Shown piece by piece: positions 33,412-46,420 of a stretch of DNA of 64,000 bases. The DNA comes from Bolinopsis microptera. Taxonomy: Eukaryota > Ctenophora > Tentaculata > Lobata > Bolinopsidae. The notes beneath the pieces were generated by a model. That model had not been told where the DNA came from, made no database searches, and saw only the letters and a program-made list of their open reading frames with translations. Each line of letters starts with the position of its first letter. Position 1 is the first letter of the stretch. The translations under genes were made by a program, and so were the position numbers. The stretch spans positions 13,826,445 through 13,890,444 of the forward strand of contig NC_087079.1 in NCBI RefSeq assembly GCF_026151205.1. The letters are read 5' to 3'.

Positions 33412-36307
33412 CGTCCTCCACGTGATCCTTACTCACTCACCGCGTGATTAGTGGGATGATCAATGGGATTGAGACTGTTTTGGGCACTTAACAAAAAATT
33501 ATCGATGTAGGGTGATAACTTCAGGCCGGAAAATTCGGTCAAGGACTTCAAAAGGGCAGAAAAATAGCTAAAAGCAGATTATAAGAATTAATTTATTCAA
33601 GATTTTACCGGAGTACCATCTCTTTATAGCAGGGCCTGCAAAGCAAGCAATTAAACAAGTTCAAGTATTCGCAAAAGGTTGGAAAACTGTTATATTCGTC
33701 AGGTAAAAGTAGATCAGAATTTTTCGGCCATCACATGAATAGATGTTTGTCAGAATTCTAAGAAGCATGTCTAAATTATCATGGTGTATACAATTTTTTC
33801 TGAAACATACTATTTATTTTATGTATATCGAGGGTGAATTTATCATGCATAATTATTTGGATTGGAGTATTCATTTCTGTTCACGACAAACCAATCTTAA
33901 GATTAGTTAAAACTGAAAGACGCTGAGTTGATATTTGACTTGTAGCTAGTGAATCAATGTAATAATATTGCTGTTCAATTCCATATATAAAGAAAGTAAT
34001 TATGATATTGCGTTTCTTAAGAGTAAAACATTTTCAGACCCCTGACCCTTGATAGCAGCAGGCCATGTTCTTTGAGGAGTAGCTTATTGAATACAGAAAA
34101 GTAATTGACCACTACGCTCACAGTTTGATTTGACATGATCTGAATGAGTTAATGATATACGCATACATTATGCATATTATGCATACTATATGCATCAGTT
34201 TATGATAATATACACTTGTTTTCCAGTAGTTATGCGATAAAATAGTAATTTCAAACAAAATTGTTTTCTTTTGTGTACAGTGCAAAGTCTACTTACAAAA
34301 CGAACGATTATACGCAATTATAAACTTTAAACAAAATTATTTGCTACGCATCATGTATCGCAAGTGCAACTTAGTAATCTTATAAAACTGTTAGATATAG
34401 ATTTGTTTGCTGCAGTTTATCATCACTTCTTGCCATTACCATTTAGCATGACATACATTTAATAGCATGTCATATCTTTGTCGTTTAGTCACATCTGATG
34501 CTGCCGTGAACTTTTCTATCACATGTGCTTTACTCTGTCAACAGCAGTTTCACAGTTTGTTGATTTCTCAATTCTTTCTACCTCTGGTCTTTATTATACG
34601 TGAGCGTTTCATAACAAGGATTGAAGAGATCTGCAAGCCAATCACCAAGTTAAGGATATGACCTTATAACAACAATTAACATACACAGACTTGAAAGCAT
34701 TTAGACTTTAGAGGCCCCAATTATAGATTTATATGTAGTCGATTACCCATATAAGTATAACATAGTAATACTAGTCTAGTTGTACGATATTCTAGCCTGT
34801 GCTAGTATACACTGACTATGTTCTCCGTAATCAAGTTCGACACGTAATTTGCACTGTTTTTTATTTAAACACAAGTTTAACTCGCCACGTCCTGTCAACT
34901 TAAAGTTATATTCGATTGTGCACTCAGTTGTTCATGTCAGGCGGGGCTGATAATATTGGGTAATTTCCGATGGAACAGCAAGTTCACATAGACTTCCAGG
35001 CAGTTGTTTTCTCGATAGCCAGCGTCCTAGGCTCTTGTTGCTGTTACGTTTTGTTCACTAATTCCCACCTTACAGTGGACGTTCAGCGACGTTTTATCAA
35101 AGTTTTAGTCCTAATTGTGTAGTTTAGTTCATGCGGCTAATTCGAATAATTACTTGTTGCTACTAAGTACGGAATACTTATTATCTCCAAGACGGCTCGA
35201 CCTTTGATATCGTTCTTGACGTCAATTTCTTTGATGTCTTCTCTTTATACACATGTACTACAGTGTACACCTGTAGTTACCAGTATCTGTCTTAGTGCTG
35301 AATAGATAATACTGACTACAACTGTCAGATATAAGATAAGATATGACAAGAAATCGCGAAATTAAATTGTCAGAATTTGAAGAGCAGAGATTTATAACTA
35401 CATGCAGCTGTAATTTGATTTTTTCTCGAGATCTAATTTGCTTAATTATCTGGTTTGAATCAAATAATTCGATCTTCCACACCATATAAGGCTAAACGCC
35501 TCCTCCATTATTAAGGGATGAGGGATGAAACATATGGGAACATAACCACAGAGTGGCAGCCTATGGGTGACTTATGTCTTTATACGGTGTGGCCGACTAA
35601 TAATTGCCAAGTTTAATATTACGTGACACATTTCGACAGGTTGTTCGACTAAAACGAGAGAGGCTTCAAAACCATGATCACGTCTCGGCTTTTCTGTCAA
35701 GTCATAGCATATAAACATTTGGTAGTGTCACGATCCCTGTCATTACTATATTGTACATTTAGGAGGCGGGGTGGTTTATATTGTGGCATTTCGATCATGT
35801 CATCAATAGTTTTAGCATTAAAGACAGGGTGGATTTGGCAGTTGCGGGTAAGGCTTTGATTTTATAAAAGTATTCATAAGTAACATCACCCCGGGAGAAG
35901 CCTCACTGTGATAATTTTATTACAGGGATCATTTGACATTTTACTTATCTACCACGGCGAAATTTCCGTTTCTAGTTTCGCTGCTTCATGACCATTGATC
36001 ATCCCCATGACGTATTGTTTCTTTCTTCTCGTTTTAACATCACATCTGATAATGGCATTCCAAAGAAGCTGACATTTATCACAGTAGATTAAAATTGCTA
36101 TTGTTTGTTGTTTTTCTTGCTAATGTTAACACTTCTCTTACACGTATAATGCCATTCTGTAAGTGTACAAGTTCTGCTTTGACTGTGAACTTTAAATTGA
36201 AAATTTCCTCAAGTTAGCTAAATTGCGGCTCCACATTCAATAGCAATGCTCGTTGTATCATTACATTACTTTACTTGCTTCGTTTTATCTTAACGACTCG
36301 TTTCACA
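33412..36307. other. Spacer with twinfilin 3' UTR and upstream region of the 4TM gene
   Basis: AT-rich; no further coding exon or RNA gene recognised. The twinfilin poly(A) site could not be placed with confidence. Confidence 0.5.
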
Positions 36308-37957
36308 ATGCAGGATTCGGTTTCTCAAAATGACCTAAATGTAAACAGTGATTACGAGGAGGCTTTTACTCAACAGAGGAGCCCCGTTACTAGATCCTAC
36401 TCTACTCCAGCTAGACCTAGACCGCTACAATTCTCAAGGCCTCGGCATTACAACTACTTGGCTTCTGCTAAACCGGACTTATCTCCTACAGTAGAAGTAT
36501 CACCGCCAGAGAGGCCAAGTGCACCACCTTCAGCACCACCAGAAAGCCCTAATAATCTATCTTCAGACAGCACTGGTGCGCCAACACAGTCTGTAAGTCC
36601 TGGTGAGCCACCTCCTGATTCTATCCAAGAATCTCCTAAAGTAGCAGAGAATAGTCCCACTGGAACAGAAACCACATATTGCTCGGCAGACGCCACCACA
36701 CAGACACTAAACATGAAGTTAAGGGGACCTTACAAAGTTTCCCGTTCCAAGACTATTCCGTTTCTCCTGACCTCCGTGTTTCTCCTCCTGCTAGGTTTAG
36801 CACTGGTCACGGTCGGACTACTTATTGAGTTTCATTGGAAATATGAAATGGAGGTGTTTTACAAGCCTTGGTGGGCAGGAGGACTGGTCGTCGTGGCTGG
36901 AATATTTGTATCTATGTTTGGCTGTCTAAGGACACCTGCGGTTGCGGTTGTGGTGACAACAGTGTGCCTCCCCGCGTTAGCAGCCACCATTCTCCAGTTA
37001 ATCCTATCCGGACTGATGGCAGACGCTCTGTACCCAGATGCGGACAAGTTCTTCTGTTCCAGCAAACTGATAGATACCACCACTCTATACTGCAAATGTG
37101 ACGAGGATATCTCCTTCAATATCACAGTGAAAGGAGAGGTGTCGAGTTCTGCAACCAGTGCGTTCTGTGAGGATGAAATAGATTTTATATTCGAGATAAT
37201 GCTGGCGGTGGCTTGTGTCTGTGGGTTGCTGATTCTGCTGCTGTTCCCCTACATTATGTGGGTATACTGCACGGTCACCCGGCCTACTTATGCAGAGAAA
37301 CGGGCCAGTATGATGTTCAGTGGCACTATGACGAGATCTGGATCACTACTACACGCACAACGAGGCACGATTAGTCAGAGTCCTCTAGTCCTAGCCAACA
37401 CCATGAACAACAGATCATCAAGACCACCAAGCAGGGCCCAATCTGTTAACAGTGCTGGGTTTAGACCCATTGTCACTGTCCAGCGTGCTCAATCCATGGC
37501 GCTTTACCAGTCACCAGTGATAACCCATGGCGGAACTATGATGAGCAATGGAACAGGTACAATGAGGAGCAAGTCAGGGACACTGAAGAGCATCAAGGCA
37601 CCTCAGCCACCTAAAACGGAGACAGCGAGAGAGGAAACAGTCGGAGAACCCATCTACAATAACATCGAGCGCGATCCTATTAGAGCAGCAGAGCAACACA
37701 GATTCGAGATACCATCAGACATTCACGGAATAAAACCTACCAATAACAGGCAGTCCCTGTCGACTACTCCCTTATCGATTGCTAAACTACATAAATCAAC
37801 GAGACCATTTGAAGAAGACGATGATTCGTCGGATGATAACACAACAGATGTCGTGTACAACTTCAAATCGTCCCCCAAACAGTTGAACGGAACAACTCCA
37901 GGGAATATGCATATCTTGAACAGCAATATGCACATATCGGAGTATGCTAAGACTTGA
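36308..37957 (+). CDS. Four-transmembrane protein with Pro-rich N-tail and Ser/Thr-rich C-tail, single exon
   Basis: 549 aa from ATG 36308 (CACAATGC); an in-frame TTG at 36275 would add 11 residues and is less likely. The N-terminal ~145 residues are Pro/Ser-rich (PPERPSAPPSAPPESP). Four helices follow: about 149-172, 187-207, 211-238 and 294-320. A Cys-containing extracellular loop lies between TM3 and TM4 (six Cys, one N-glycosylation site NIT). The C-tail of about 225 residues is Ser/Thr/Arg-rich with PQPPKTE and EPIYNN, possible SH3 and phosphotyrosine sites. The topology resembles the MS4A/CD20 or ENTREP (FAM189) tetraspan families, but no diagnostic motif was recognised, so the family is left open. 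Confidence 0.8.
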   Translation: MQDSVSQNDLNVNSDYEEAFTQQRSPVTRSYSTPARPRPLQFSRPRHYNYLASAKPDLSPTVEVSPPERPSAPPSAPPESPNNLSSDSTGAPTQSVSPGEPPPDSIQESPKVAENSPTGTETTYCSADATTQTLNMKLRGPYKVSRSKTIPFLLTSVFLLLLGLALVTVGLLIEFHWKYEMEVFYKPWWAGGLVVVAGIFVSMFGCLRTPAVAVVVTTVCLPALAATILQLILSGLMADALYPDADKFFCSSKLIDTTTLYCKCDEDISFNITVKGEVSSSATSAFCEDEIDFIFEIMLAVACVCGLLILLLFPYIMWVYCTVTRPTYAEKRASMMFSGTMTRSGSLLHAQRGTISQSPLVLANTMNNRSSRPPSRAQSVNSAGFRPIVTVQRAQSMALYQSPVITHGGTMMSNGTGTMRSKSGTLKSIKAPQPPKTETAREETVGEPIYNNIERDPIRAAEQHRFEIPSDIHGIKPTNNRQSLSTTPLSIAKLHKSTRPFEEDDDSSDDNTTDVVYNFKSSPKQLNGTTPGNMHILNSNMHISEYAKT

Positions 37958-39073
37958 GGACATTATGATCCAACTCGTTGGACTGCAAACTAAAATGTTA
38001 AGACGAGTATGATTTGAGAATTTAGATGAGAGAATGGACGGTACACTCATATTACCTGACGAAGCTAATTAGTACAGCAAGAGTTCATCTCGCTTAAGAA
38101 ACTTTGAGAACAGAGTGTTTGCTATCGTTCAAATGAGTTGTCCACTTTAAATTATAAGTCTCCTGACAGTTTGAGTGGTTGGGTCAGAAAATGTAAATAC
38201 TAGATTATACGAAGAACAAATCTTAAATTTATCATGAAATGGTTTAATTTGTGAATGACTAGCAGTCAGCTTTATCATAAGTTAATTAATTAGTATTATC
38301 AACGAATCGCCAAGGTCTGCAATATGTACGTTCGTGTATGCTTGAACTCTGAAACAGATTTGCTTTGATGAAAACATATACCCCGCGCCGTACGAATCAC
38401 ACGATCCCAGGCTGCGTCCGCTCCACCTTTGCCGCTAAATTGAAGGCTCAACAAATGGACAATGGCTCCACCAGCAGAATAAAGTGAAACAAAATATTTT
38501 ATATATTTGGTCAATCATAAAACTTATTATAGAGACACAAAGCGACAAATAGTTATACTATAGAGACCCTTGGTTCAGCATTTCAAATTGAATAACATCA
38601 AAAAATAAGTTAAGTAAGCCGATAATTGTCTAATTCTACTAAATCAAGGTCCCCGTAAGGGTTTCAAATATTCACAAAAAAGTCGTCAATTGGAACGCGC
38701 TAGGGGGTTATAAAAACGAAGCCAGGACATTTCAATTCATCGCAGAGATAAAGTGTGTACCGAATTTTATGTTTCAACTTCCACATAATAATGTTTAATA
38801 AGTTAAGTTTATTCAACTTCGAAAGGGTCAGCACTATAAAAGAACAGTCTGTATTTCGGCTGACATAAAATTTCAAGAGCGCCTCCGGGCGAATCAAATA
38901 ATCGTTAGGATCTTCGAATAAGTCTTTATAGTCGTCTCTTATCAAACAATCGATATAACTTATTCACCGTCAATGTGAAACATCATATAGTTTTAACAAA
39001 GTTTGTAATGATAAAATAAAATATGTTAAATTCGGGAGTGCAGGTTGTGATAACAAGTCTGTCAGACTGCTGC
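37958..39073. other. Convergent intergenic region
   Basis: Lies between the 3' ends of the 4TM gene (+) and the hnRNP K-like gene (-). No coding signal recognised. Confidence 0.5.
38478..38483 (+). terminator. Possible poly(A) signal of the 4TM gene
   Basis: AATAAA about 520 bp after the stop codon on the coding strand. Assignment is by position only. Confidence 0.35.
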
Positions 39074-41095
39074 CTAATAACTCGGGTACGAAACATAGTT
39101 TTCCTGTCCTTGGCCTTCCGTTTTGTTGTTATCAGCCGCCGTTTCCGTGTTGGGATCGTAGTTGTAGGATTGGTTCTCAGCTTGTTGATTATCATATCCT
39201 CCGCTGTTTTGCTGGTTATAATATCCGCTGTTACCACCGTCACCACTGCCATATCCACCGCCACCACCGCCCCCACGGTTGTTGTAGAATCCGCTGCGTC
39301 CACCGCGCCCGCCGCGACCTCTCCCACGTCCACCGCCGTAATCATTCGCTGTCTCCAGCCAACTACCAGTATCTCCATAGGAACCCTTCTGCCATACCTG
39401 GGGATCGTAGAAAGTAACGTGCTGTTTTCCCTTCGTCTCAGTAATGCTGGCACATACCCTAACCACAGCCTCAACACAGCCCTGCAGATCTGTGTTTATT
39501 ACTTTCACTACATGCTCCTCTGAGTTTGGCAGCGGGTCGTTGTGAACGCCGATAAAACTGCTGTTAGTTTCTTCTTTGATTTGTTTTATCGTGGCTCCTT
39601 TTTGTCCGATAACTGCGCTGCAGGAATGTTGGGGGACCAGCAACCTGATGTCGAGTTTACCTGCGATGGAATGTTGTTGAAATAGGATAGACAAAAGTAT
39701 AAATCTTAAACAAACCGTCATGAAAAATAAGGAACCGACAGTTCCAAGTCATTCTCAATACTAAATCATTGAATATATCAACTTTATTTTATGATCTTCA
39801 AGACATTTAGCAACCGATTACCTCCTTCGAAAAGCTGCATTTTAGGAACAAGTTCATTCAAAATCTTGGCCAGGGATTCCAGCGGACACTGCACGCTCAT
39901 AACTCTGTCGGACGCATTGTGGGGTATCTCAGAATTGTTGGTTCCCTGAGCATAGATGGATATCTTTGATTCAGGAACAATAGATTTTATACTCTTGATT
40001 GTTTCACCGCCCTTGCCAATGATCACACGAACAGTTCTGGTAGGCACCAGAAATCTGTAGACATCATCAATAATCCTCCTCTTCTTCGACATATATCCGT
40101 AATCGACACCTTCTTCCCCACCGTAGTTAAAATCACCCTGACCACCTCCAGGCTGACCTTGGCCTTGCGTGTAGTAGGTCTGCTGGTTGTAACCGCCTTG
40201 ATTCTGGCTGTTGTAGTTATTGCCACCTTGGTTGTAATAGTTTTGTTTGTTATTGCCGCCCCGGCCCCGGCCTCTGCCTCCTCCTCGACCTCTGTAGTTG
40301 TTGTTGCCCTGGTTGTTGTAGCCGCCTCCCTGGTTGTAGCCACCTCCCTGGGACTGCTGTTCGTCCGGCTGAGCATCTGGAGCCTCCTGGTGATAGCTGT
40401 TGCCCCTAGTGCTAGCTTTGGGAGCATATTGATTACCAGTGTTAGCATTTGGATCGTATGGAGTTGCAGCGCTGCTCGCATTGGGATCGTAGGTGTACCC
40501 GCTGTCAGCTTGGCCACCGCTGTCAGCTTGGCCACCGGCGTCGTAACTGTAACCAGAGCTTTCCTGGTAGTTTCCACCGGCTCCGGCATCGTAGTTTCCT
40601 CCTTGTTCTCCCCCATAACTGCTGTACTCATCTGAAAATAATTATATTTTATTGCAAGAACTTTAATTTTAATGATTTGACATGTTGACTATCTCTGATT
40701 GACTAGTGAAATGCGGAGTTTTAGGGAAGCATTACTTGAAAATATTTCGAACTAACACATTCGTACTCCTTCACTCTAAATATTTGTTATATAGTAGTGA
40801 CGTGTTGAAAGTAATACAACTGTTGAAAGTACAAAACTTTACTGCTTTGTGACTTTGGAATCACGTTAAAAAATGTATCACGGACAATGTAAAACTTAAC
40901 AAGTTCAGAAAACAACTTAATGATAAAGTTATTGAAATAATTTGCAGATCGTTATCAATAGATAAGATCGTTATCAGTAGATAAGATCGTTATCAGTAGA
41001 ATCGTAATCAGTAGAATCGTTACTAGTAGATAAAACTAACCTGGGGGTGGGGGACGCTTTAGTCCGGCGTCTGAGCTGTAATCTTGATCACCCAT
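39074..41095 (-). CDS. hnRNP K-like RNA-binding protein with two KH domains and RGG boxes, 3 exons
   Basis: Exons on the minus strand: 41095-41041, 40631-39822 and 39660-39074. All junctions are GT-AG and phase 1, giving 483 aa. Residues 1-195 are Gly/Asn/Gln/Tyr-rich with an RGRGGGRGRGG box. KH1 (about 206-280) follows KKRR and carries the RNA-binding loop IIGKGGETIK. KH2 (about 290-365) carries VIGQKGATIK. Both resemble the first two KH domains of hnRNP K more than other KH families. A second RGG stretch and an Asn/Gln/Tyr-rich tail end the protein. The third KH domain of vertebrate hnRNP K is absent. Expected role: nuclear pre-mRNA binding and splicing or translation control. Intron 1 holds a GATCGTTATCAGTAGATAA-type repeat near 40935-41031. 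Confidence 0.85.
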
Positions 41096-41721
41096 GCTGC
41101 ACTCCTATTTAGTGTATAGGGTTAAATCTCCCAAATTATTAGAAAACTCATACCAGATAAGTTTTGAGAGAATGATATTCATACAGAAATGATATCTGAA
41201 TGCAATCTGCAAACAACATACAGAAAAATAACATTAATTGCACGGGGAATTAGTCTGACTACATAGTACCAGGGCCACATTAACTGACATATATAAACAA
41301 TTTTAGCCATGGATCAGCTGGAATAAGCTGTCTTGTTTGCATCTATGTTATTTGTTCGATATATTTAACAGTAATCCATGCATAATAAAACAGGTGTTAA
41401 AATAACATTTACAGGTTAAATGACAATTAACAAAACAGAAGCAAAAAATAGGGGTGACATTGTCCATTCGTCCGTTTGGTTTTGATGTGACAGCAGAAAA
41501 AGACGTTTCTTGGACAGAACCGGCAAATTAAACGACAAATGAGCTTTAAATAAAACAATCGTGAAAAAGAAAATATCTTTACATTAAGCAATTTTAAAGA
41601 CCTACTTAAGGACAAGATACAGATGAATGACCTCGTAGATAAATGGCAATTTAAGTCACACAATACAGACACGAAGAACATTGTCATCCCAACATGAATA
41701 ATTTCGATAAAGATTCTATCG

Positions 41722-43472
41722 TTACTTCAACTTTACTTTCTCCCTATTTTCATTGATTGCTTTAGATTGTTTCTGATAAGCAAGATGAGGAGAATTTACA
41801 AGTTGAGTTGGTAACGTAACCATGGAAGAAACTGAAAGCTCATAGAGCTGCAAAAACATAGACTTATTAGTATTATTTATAAAAATAAAAGCAGTCCCAA
41901 TCTTGTTCTCACTCAGTGCCCTCCCAATCTGATGTACATACTGATCTGTATTTGGGGGCAAATCAAAGAGTATAACATGGCTAACAGACGGCATGTTAAT
42001 TCCTCTGCCGAGGATATTTGTGCTGACCAACACAGGATACCTCCCTTCTTCCAACTCTGATATTATCTTAGTCCTCGCTTCTTGTGTCTTGTCACCATGA
42101 ATAACAGCACACAGTATATCCTTGTTTATTAGATAGTCAGCTAGCAGAAGTGCACCAAGTTTGGACTCAACAAACACCAATACAGGAGGTTTGTTAAATC
42201 TCTTGTCTTGTAAAATTGATATGAGCTTTTTCTTTTTGCAATCATTTTCAACCCATAAAATCATCTGTTTTACTTTCTCAGTAGGATTGCTAGGTTTACC
42301 CACATTAATTTGAACTGGGTGATATAGAAGTTGCTTAGCATATCTTCTACTTTCCTCAGATATTGTAGCACTGAACATTAGGGTCTGATGACGGGACGGA
42401 AGGAGCCTCATTACAGATTTAACTTGTTCGTGAAAGGAAGCATCCAGCAAAACATCAAACTCATCTAAAACCACCGTGAAGCACTGAGATAAATCTGGGG
42501 ATAGTTCTAGTAGTCTTCCTGGAGTGCAAATGATAATCTGAATATTTGACTCTAATCGGTAGTTCTGTTGTGCAGTTGACAGACCACCCACAACTAGACC
42601 AGTTCTCATATTACGTATACCCTTACACAACTCTTTTGTCATTTTCTCAACCTGAATTGCCATATCCCTTGTAGGTAGAATGACCAAACCAAAAACATGA
42701 TCAGTTGATATTTTATCAACCCAGAACTGTATTCGATGGATCATGGGTATCAGATATGCACCAGTTTTACCTGTTCCTGTACCTGAACACACCAACACAT
42801 CACTACCATCAAGAACTATTGGAATGACTTGAGATTGAACAGCAGTTGGAATCTTATATCCACTATTATTCATATTTTGAAAGAGTGTTTCAATGAGATA
42901 AACTTGTTTAAAGTCAAGAATTGCCGGAGTAGCGTCACCATCCAGGACATGAACTTCAAGAGTTTTCCTAATTTCCTGATGCTGAACTATTGACAGTAGT
43001 GTGATTTCAGAGTCTAGTTTAAGTTGAGGAGACTGCAAGACCTTATCTGGAGTCAGTACAATGTCTTTACATTCAATGCTACAAACTTTACCAACATCCA
43101 AAACAATTTCAATCCCAAATCTTGAACAAATGATACATTTAGCTTCACTAGGCAATGCTGGTCGTTGTTCAGCTGAGTAAGTAGTGACTTTATCAATCTT
43201 AACAATTCTTGTAGTCTTGCTAATAAGATCTGCTTGTAGAGCCGACTGCTGACACTTTCCTTGATTGGTTTCTTTACATTCTGTACTGCATATGTCGACA
43301 TTGTACATGTCACAGATGTAAGCACCATACCTCCACAGACAACACACACTGGTTCTCCTGAAAGTGCTTTGCGCTGATTGCAACTGAGCTCAACTACTGG
43401 AGAGTCAGAGTCACTGGAGGAATCAGAGTTGTTTCTCCTCCGTTTGGAAGAATGATATTCAGTATCTTCCAT
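41722..43472 (-). CDS. DDX59: DDX59-like DEAD-box helicase with HIT zinc finger, reading frame broken once
   Basis: Starts ATG 43472 (MEDTEYHSSKRRR). The N-terminal frame runs to EPVCVVCG, then the match continues one frame over as RYGAYICDM...DICSTEC (frame change near 43333, one base missing). Together they form a HIT-type zinc finger as in DDX59. A second Cys cluster (CIIC...CSIEC) follows. Helicase motifs: SGTGTGKT (I), PTRDMAIQ (Ia), TPGR (Ib), DEFD in place of DEAD (II), SAT (III), LGRGINMP in place of GRGxD (V) and HQIGRALSENKIG, which lacks the second Arg of HxxGRxxR (VI). The C-terminal region LPTQLVNSPHL matches DDX59. The gene has no intron. The degenerate motifs II, V and VI together with the frame break may mean lost ATPase activity or a decaying copy. 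Confidence 0.8.
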
Positions 43473-45964
43473 CTATATAACAAAAGCCAGTATCAGTCAA
43501 TGAATTAACTTTTTTTCAATCATAGCACCTACTAAAAAAACATTCTGTATTTAAAACCAGACTCTGGGATTAGTCGACAATCTGCGTTGTAAGTTTGAAT
43601 GTTACAATTTGCATGTCCCAAAAGGTTTCAAAATTGTCAGAAATTAAATTAGTCGTTGATTGCCTTGGTCTTACCTACGGCCAATGAACGAGGTTCTGTG
43701 GTTAAAAGAAACAAAATACAGTGATTTATCGGAGAGTTTGGGTAAAAAAAAAGCTGTAGTAATTTGGGTTTGAGGTAAATCAGGGTTCTTAAAATTCACA
43801 TTGTATATGTGAAACTCAATTTGGGGGAAGGAAATGGCTGCGGCTGTTTGCGGTAAATCAAGAAGTTGTAAAACGAGGTTTTATTATACCTGGTGTGCTA
43901 AGATGTAATTAATAATTATTAGACAATTTCTGTGATTTTAATGTGACTACATCTTCACAGTTCATAATGAAGCAATGGAAATAAACTCTGAACTTTGCAA
44001 AAGCAAATTAGACAAAATATAACTTGCTGGGTTATGAAGGATGCCTCAAATTGAATCAGATCTCTAAATCAGAGTATTAAGATAAGTATAGAGAAATGGC
44101 CAACTTAGATAGGTAACAATAAAAAACGCCAAACAAAAGGCAGGAATAAATTGTCAAATAATAGAAGAAAAGTAGGAGGAACTGCTGAAAAGTAGGAAAA
44201 GTATGAAGGTCTGCTCTGGACAGCTTGAGTAAGATAACACCAGACCAGGGGGCACCATCTTAGGGGGGGGGGGGGCGCAAAATCGTCGTTTGAAGCAGTG
44301 TTGAATATTGGAGCAATTATATAATGTATATCTCCATCATAATATAGGCTAGTGTAAACATATATAATCAATAATACAAACAAATAGTATTATATTATTG
44401 GTAACTCGCTAGATTATAAATGTTATTTAAACACATATGTTTACGTCAATTATTACTAAAATTAATATTCTTTTTGCTTTAATATAATTACATGTCACAT
44501 AATTGATTAGTTGAATGAAACGTGTGCTACAAATGCTACGCCTCACGCAGAACTGCGTACCGCTTAGTACTTCATGCTTGAGCGGTACTGCTGTTCAAAG
44601 ATGCGCGCACTCAATTTAATCACAAATAACGAGCGCGCGGTTTTTGGAATTTCTCCATTAATATTATTCGATCTATTAATTAGATCGCAGTGCTCACGGC
44701 CTGTACTGCGTGAACGACAGAAATATGTTTTAAATTATTTTGCTTCTGAAATTTTGGCTCTAGTAATTAAGAAATGCGACATGTAATTGTAAGATAACAA
44801 TTAAATAGATCCTGTGCGCGGCGCCTACAGCTGACCTACGAATTTCTGAACAATTGAAAATTGTGGCTGTGTGCGCGGCGTACTGTATATGTGTTTGAAA
44901 TTGAAATTTGAATTTATTTATGAATATAACATTATGTATTGATTGTTTTGTGGTAAATAAAAATTTTTCTTTCCAAAAGAATGTGGGGCAATTTTGAAAA
45001 ACTTAACTGAGAACTGTGCATTCTGCTTTAGAAACACACTTTTTTAGAGATTTTACCGGCATATCCTCTAAAATCACCTTGAATTTGTTCAATTTTAGGG
45101 AGGGGCGCCAAAAGGGGAGGGGGCAACAGGAGGGCGCATTTTCGGCGGAGGGGGGGGGGGGGGGCGCCAACATGAACAGGCATCTCAAATCATAGATAAC
45201 TTTACAAACTACAGACAATAAAACAACATTTTTATTCTGCAATGCTGGTATGACACGCTGCTGCTAATAAATAATGCTTTCAATGAAAAGGTTGATTTAA
45301 TTTACAGCATACAGAAGAAGTTTCGTTATCTACATATATATATTTCAAATGGAACAAGCATGGCCTAAAGTTAAATGCTTTAGAAATGAAATGTGCAGGT
45401 CGTGTAACAAGTAGCGGACACAATTCACAATTGCTTAGTTGTTCAGGCTTATTTGATGCTTTTAAAACACTCGTCTGTCAATCTAAATTGTTAGATGTAT
45501 CATTTAGAAGTCAGAAGATACTCAATTCAGCATCTACGAACGAATTTAATCACAATGCAACTTCGTTTTCTGCGAATTTATTATCAGCTGATGCATACAG
45601 TGTGCTTGTAGGTGCAACGCCACATAATAAAAAGTTATTCTGCCGATTAAAGTAAGCCATTTCATGATAAGATAAGTTTGGAGGATAAACATTCGTAGAT
45701 AAATATTTTAATGCAAATGAGCGCTCGATTCCTGAACAACGATTCAGGTGAAAGCCGCGCGTAATATTACTAGCAAAAAAATGCACAGAACATTTTCCTT
45801 TTATCATTTATCATTTATGACTTTATTTTTATTTTTATTTATCTTTACCTGTGGAGTGTGGACCTCAGGCTTTTTTGTTCATACACAAAATTGAAAATAT
45901 GGAGAAATAACAGGCCAGGCACCGCAAAATACATTTATCAGGCCTAAGTGGATCTCAATACAAG

Positions 45965-46028
45965 TTTGACCATTGTTAATGGTTTGGCGCGCGCTACTTT
46001 GAAGTAATCCAGATGAGTAACATCCGTT
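45965..46028 (+). repeat. Dispersed GCGCGC repeat, short copy
   Basis: Matches 15537-15650 at both ends (TTGACCATTGTTAATG and ACATCCGT) but lacks the middle segment. Confidence 0.75.
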
Positions 46029-46282
46029 GCAAAATACATAATAATAATATAGGTGACAAGGCAAGCTTTTATTAACTATTTTTGCAAATGTACTATGCAT
46101 ATGATATAATAGCTTTATACTTGTGGCTTGGCGCTGATATGACGCTTAATATTGCATAATAATTAAATAACCCTCAATTTTTTAGTTTATTGCCAATAAC
46201 GGACGCTACTAATATACTTATACTATAATTGGCAGTGGAAGCAATTCCGATTTAATTAATCTCTCGACAGTCTTGATATTTG

Positions 46283-46420
46283 AAACAAATATTTTACGAG
46301 TATCACCCCTTAATGAATCCCGCGATTGACTACACTGTACAACTACTAGTAATCAGTAATTATGAATTTGGAATTGGTGTGCATTTTATTTAACGGGTGA
46401 TACTCGTAAAATATCTGTTC
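46283..46420. repeat. 26-bp inverted repeat
   Basis: 46283-46308 and 46395-46420 pair with one or two mismatches (core ATTTTACGAGTATCACCC), separated by 86 bp. It is possibly a small foldback MITE; no target duplication was confirmed. Confidence 0.65.

Noticed and set aside
39023-40635. Plus-strand Val/Ala/Thr-rich frames over the hnRNP K-like gene
   Set aside because: They are shadows of Gly/Asn/Gln-rich coding sequence on the minus strand, whose exon phases and KH motifs are clear.
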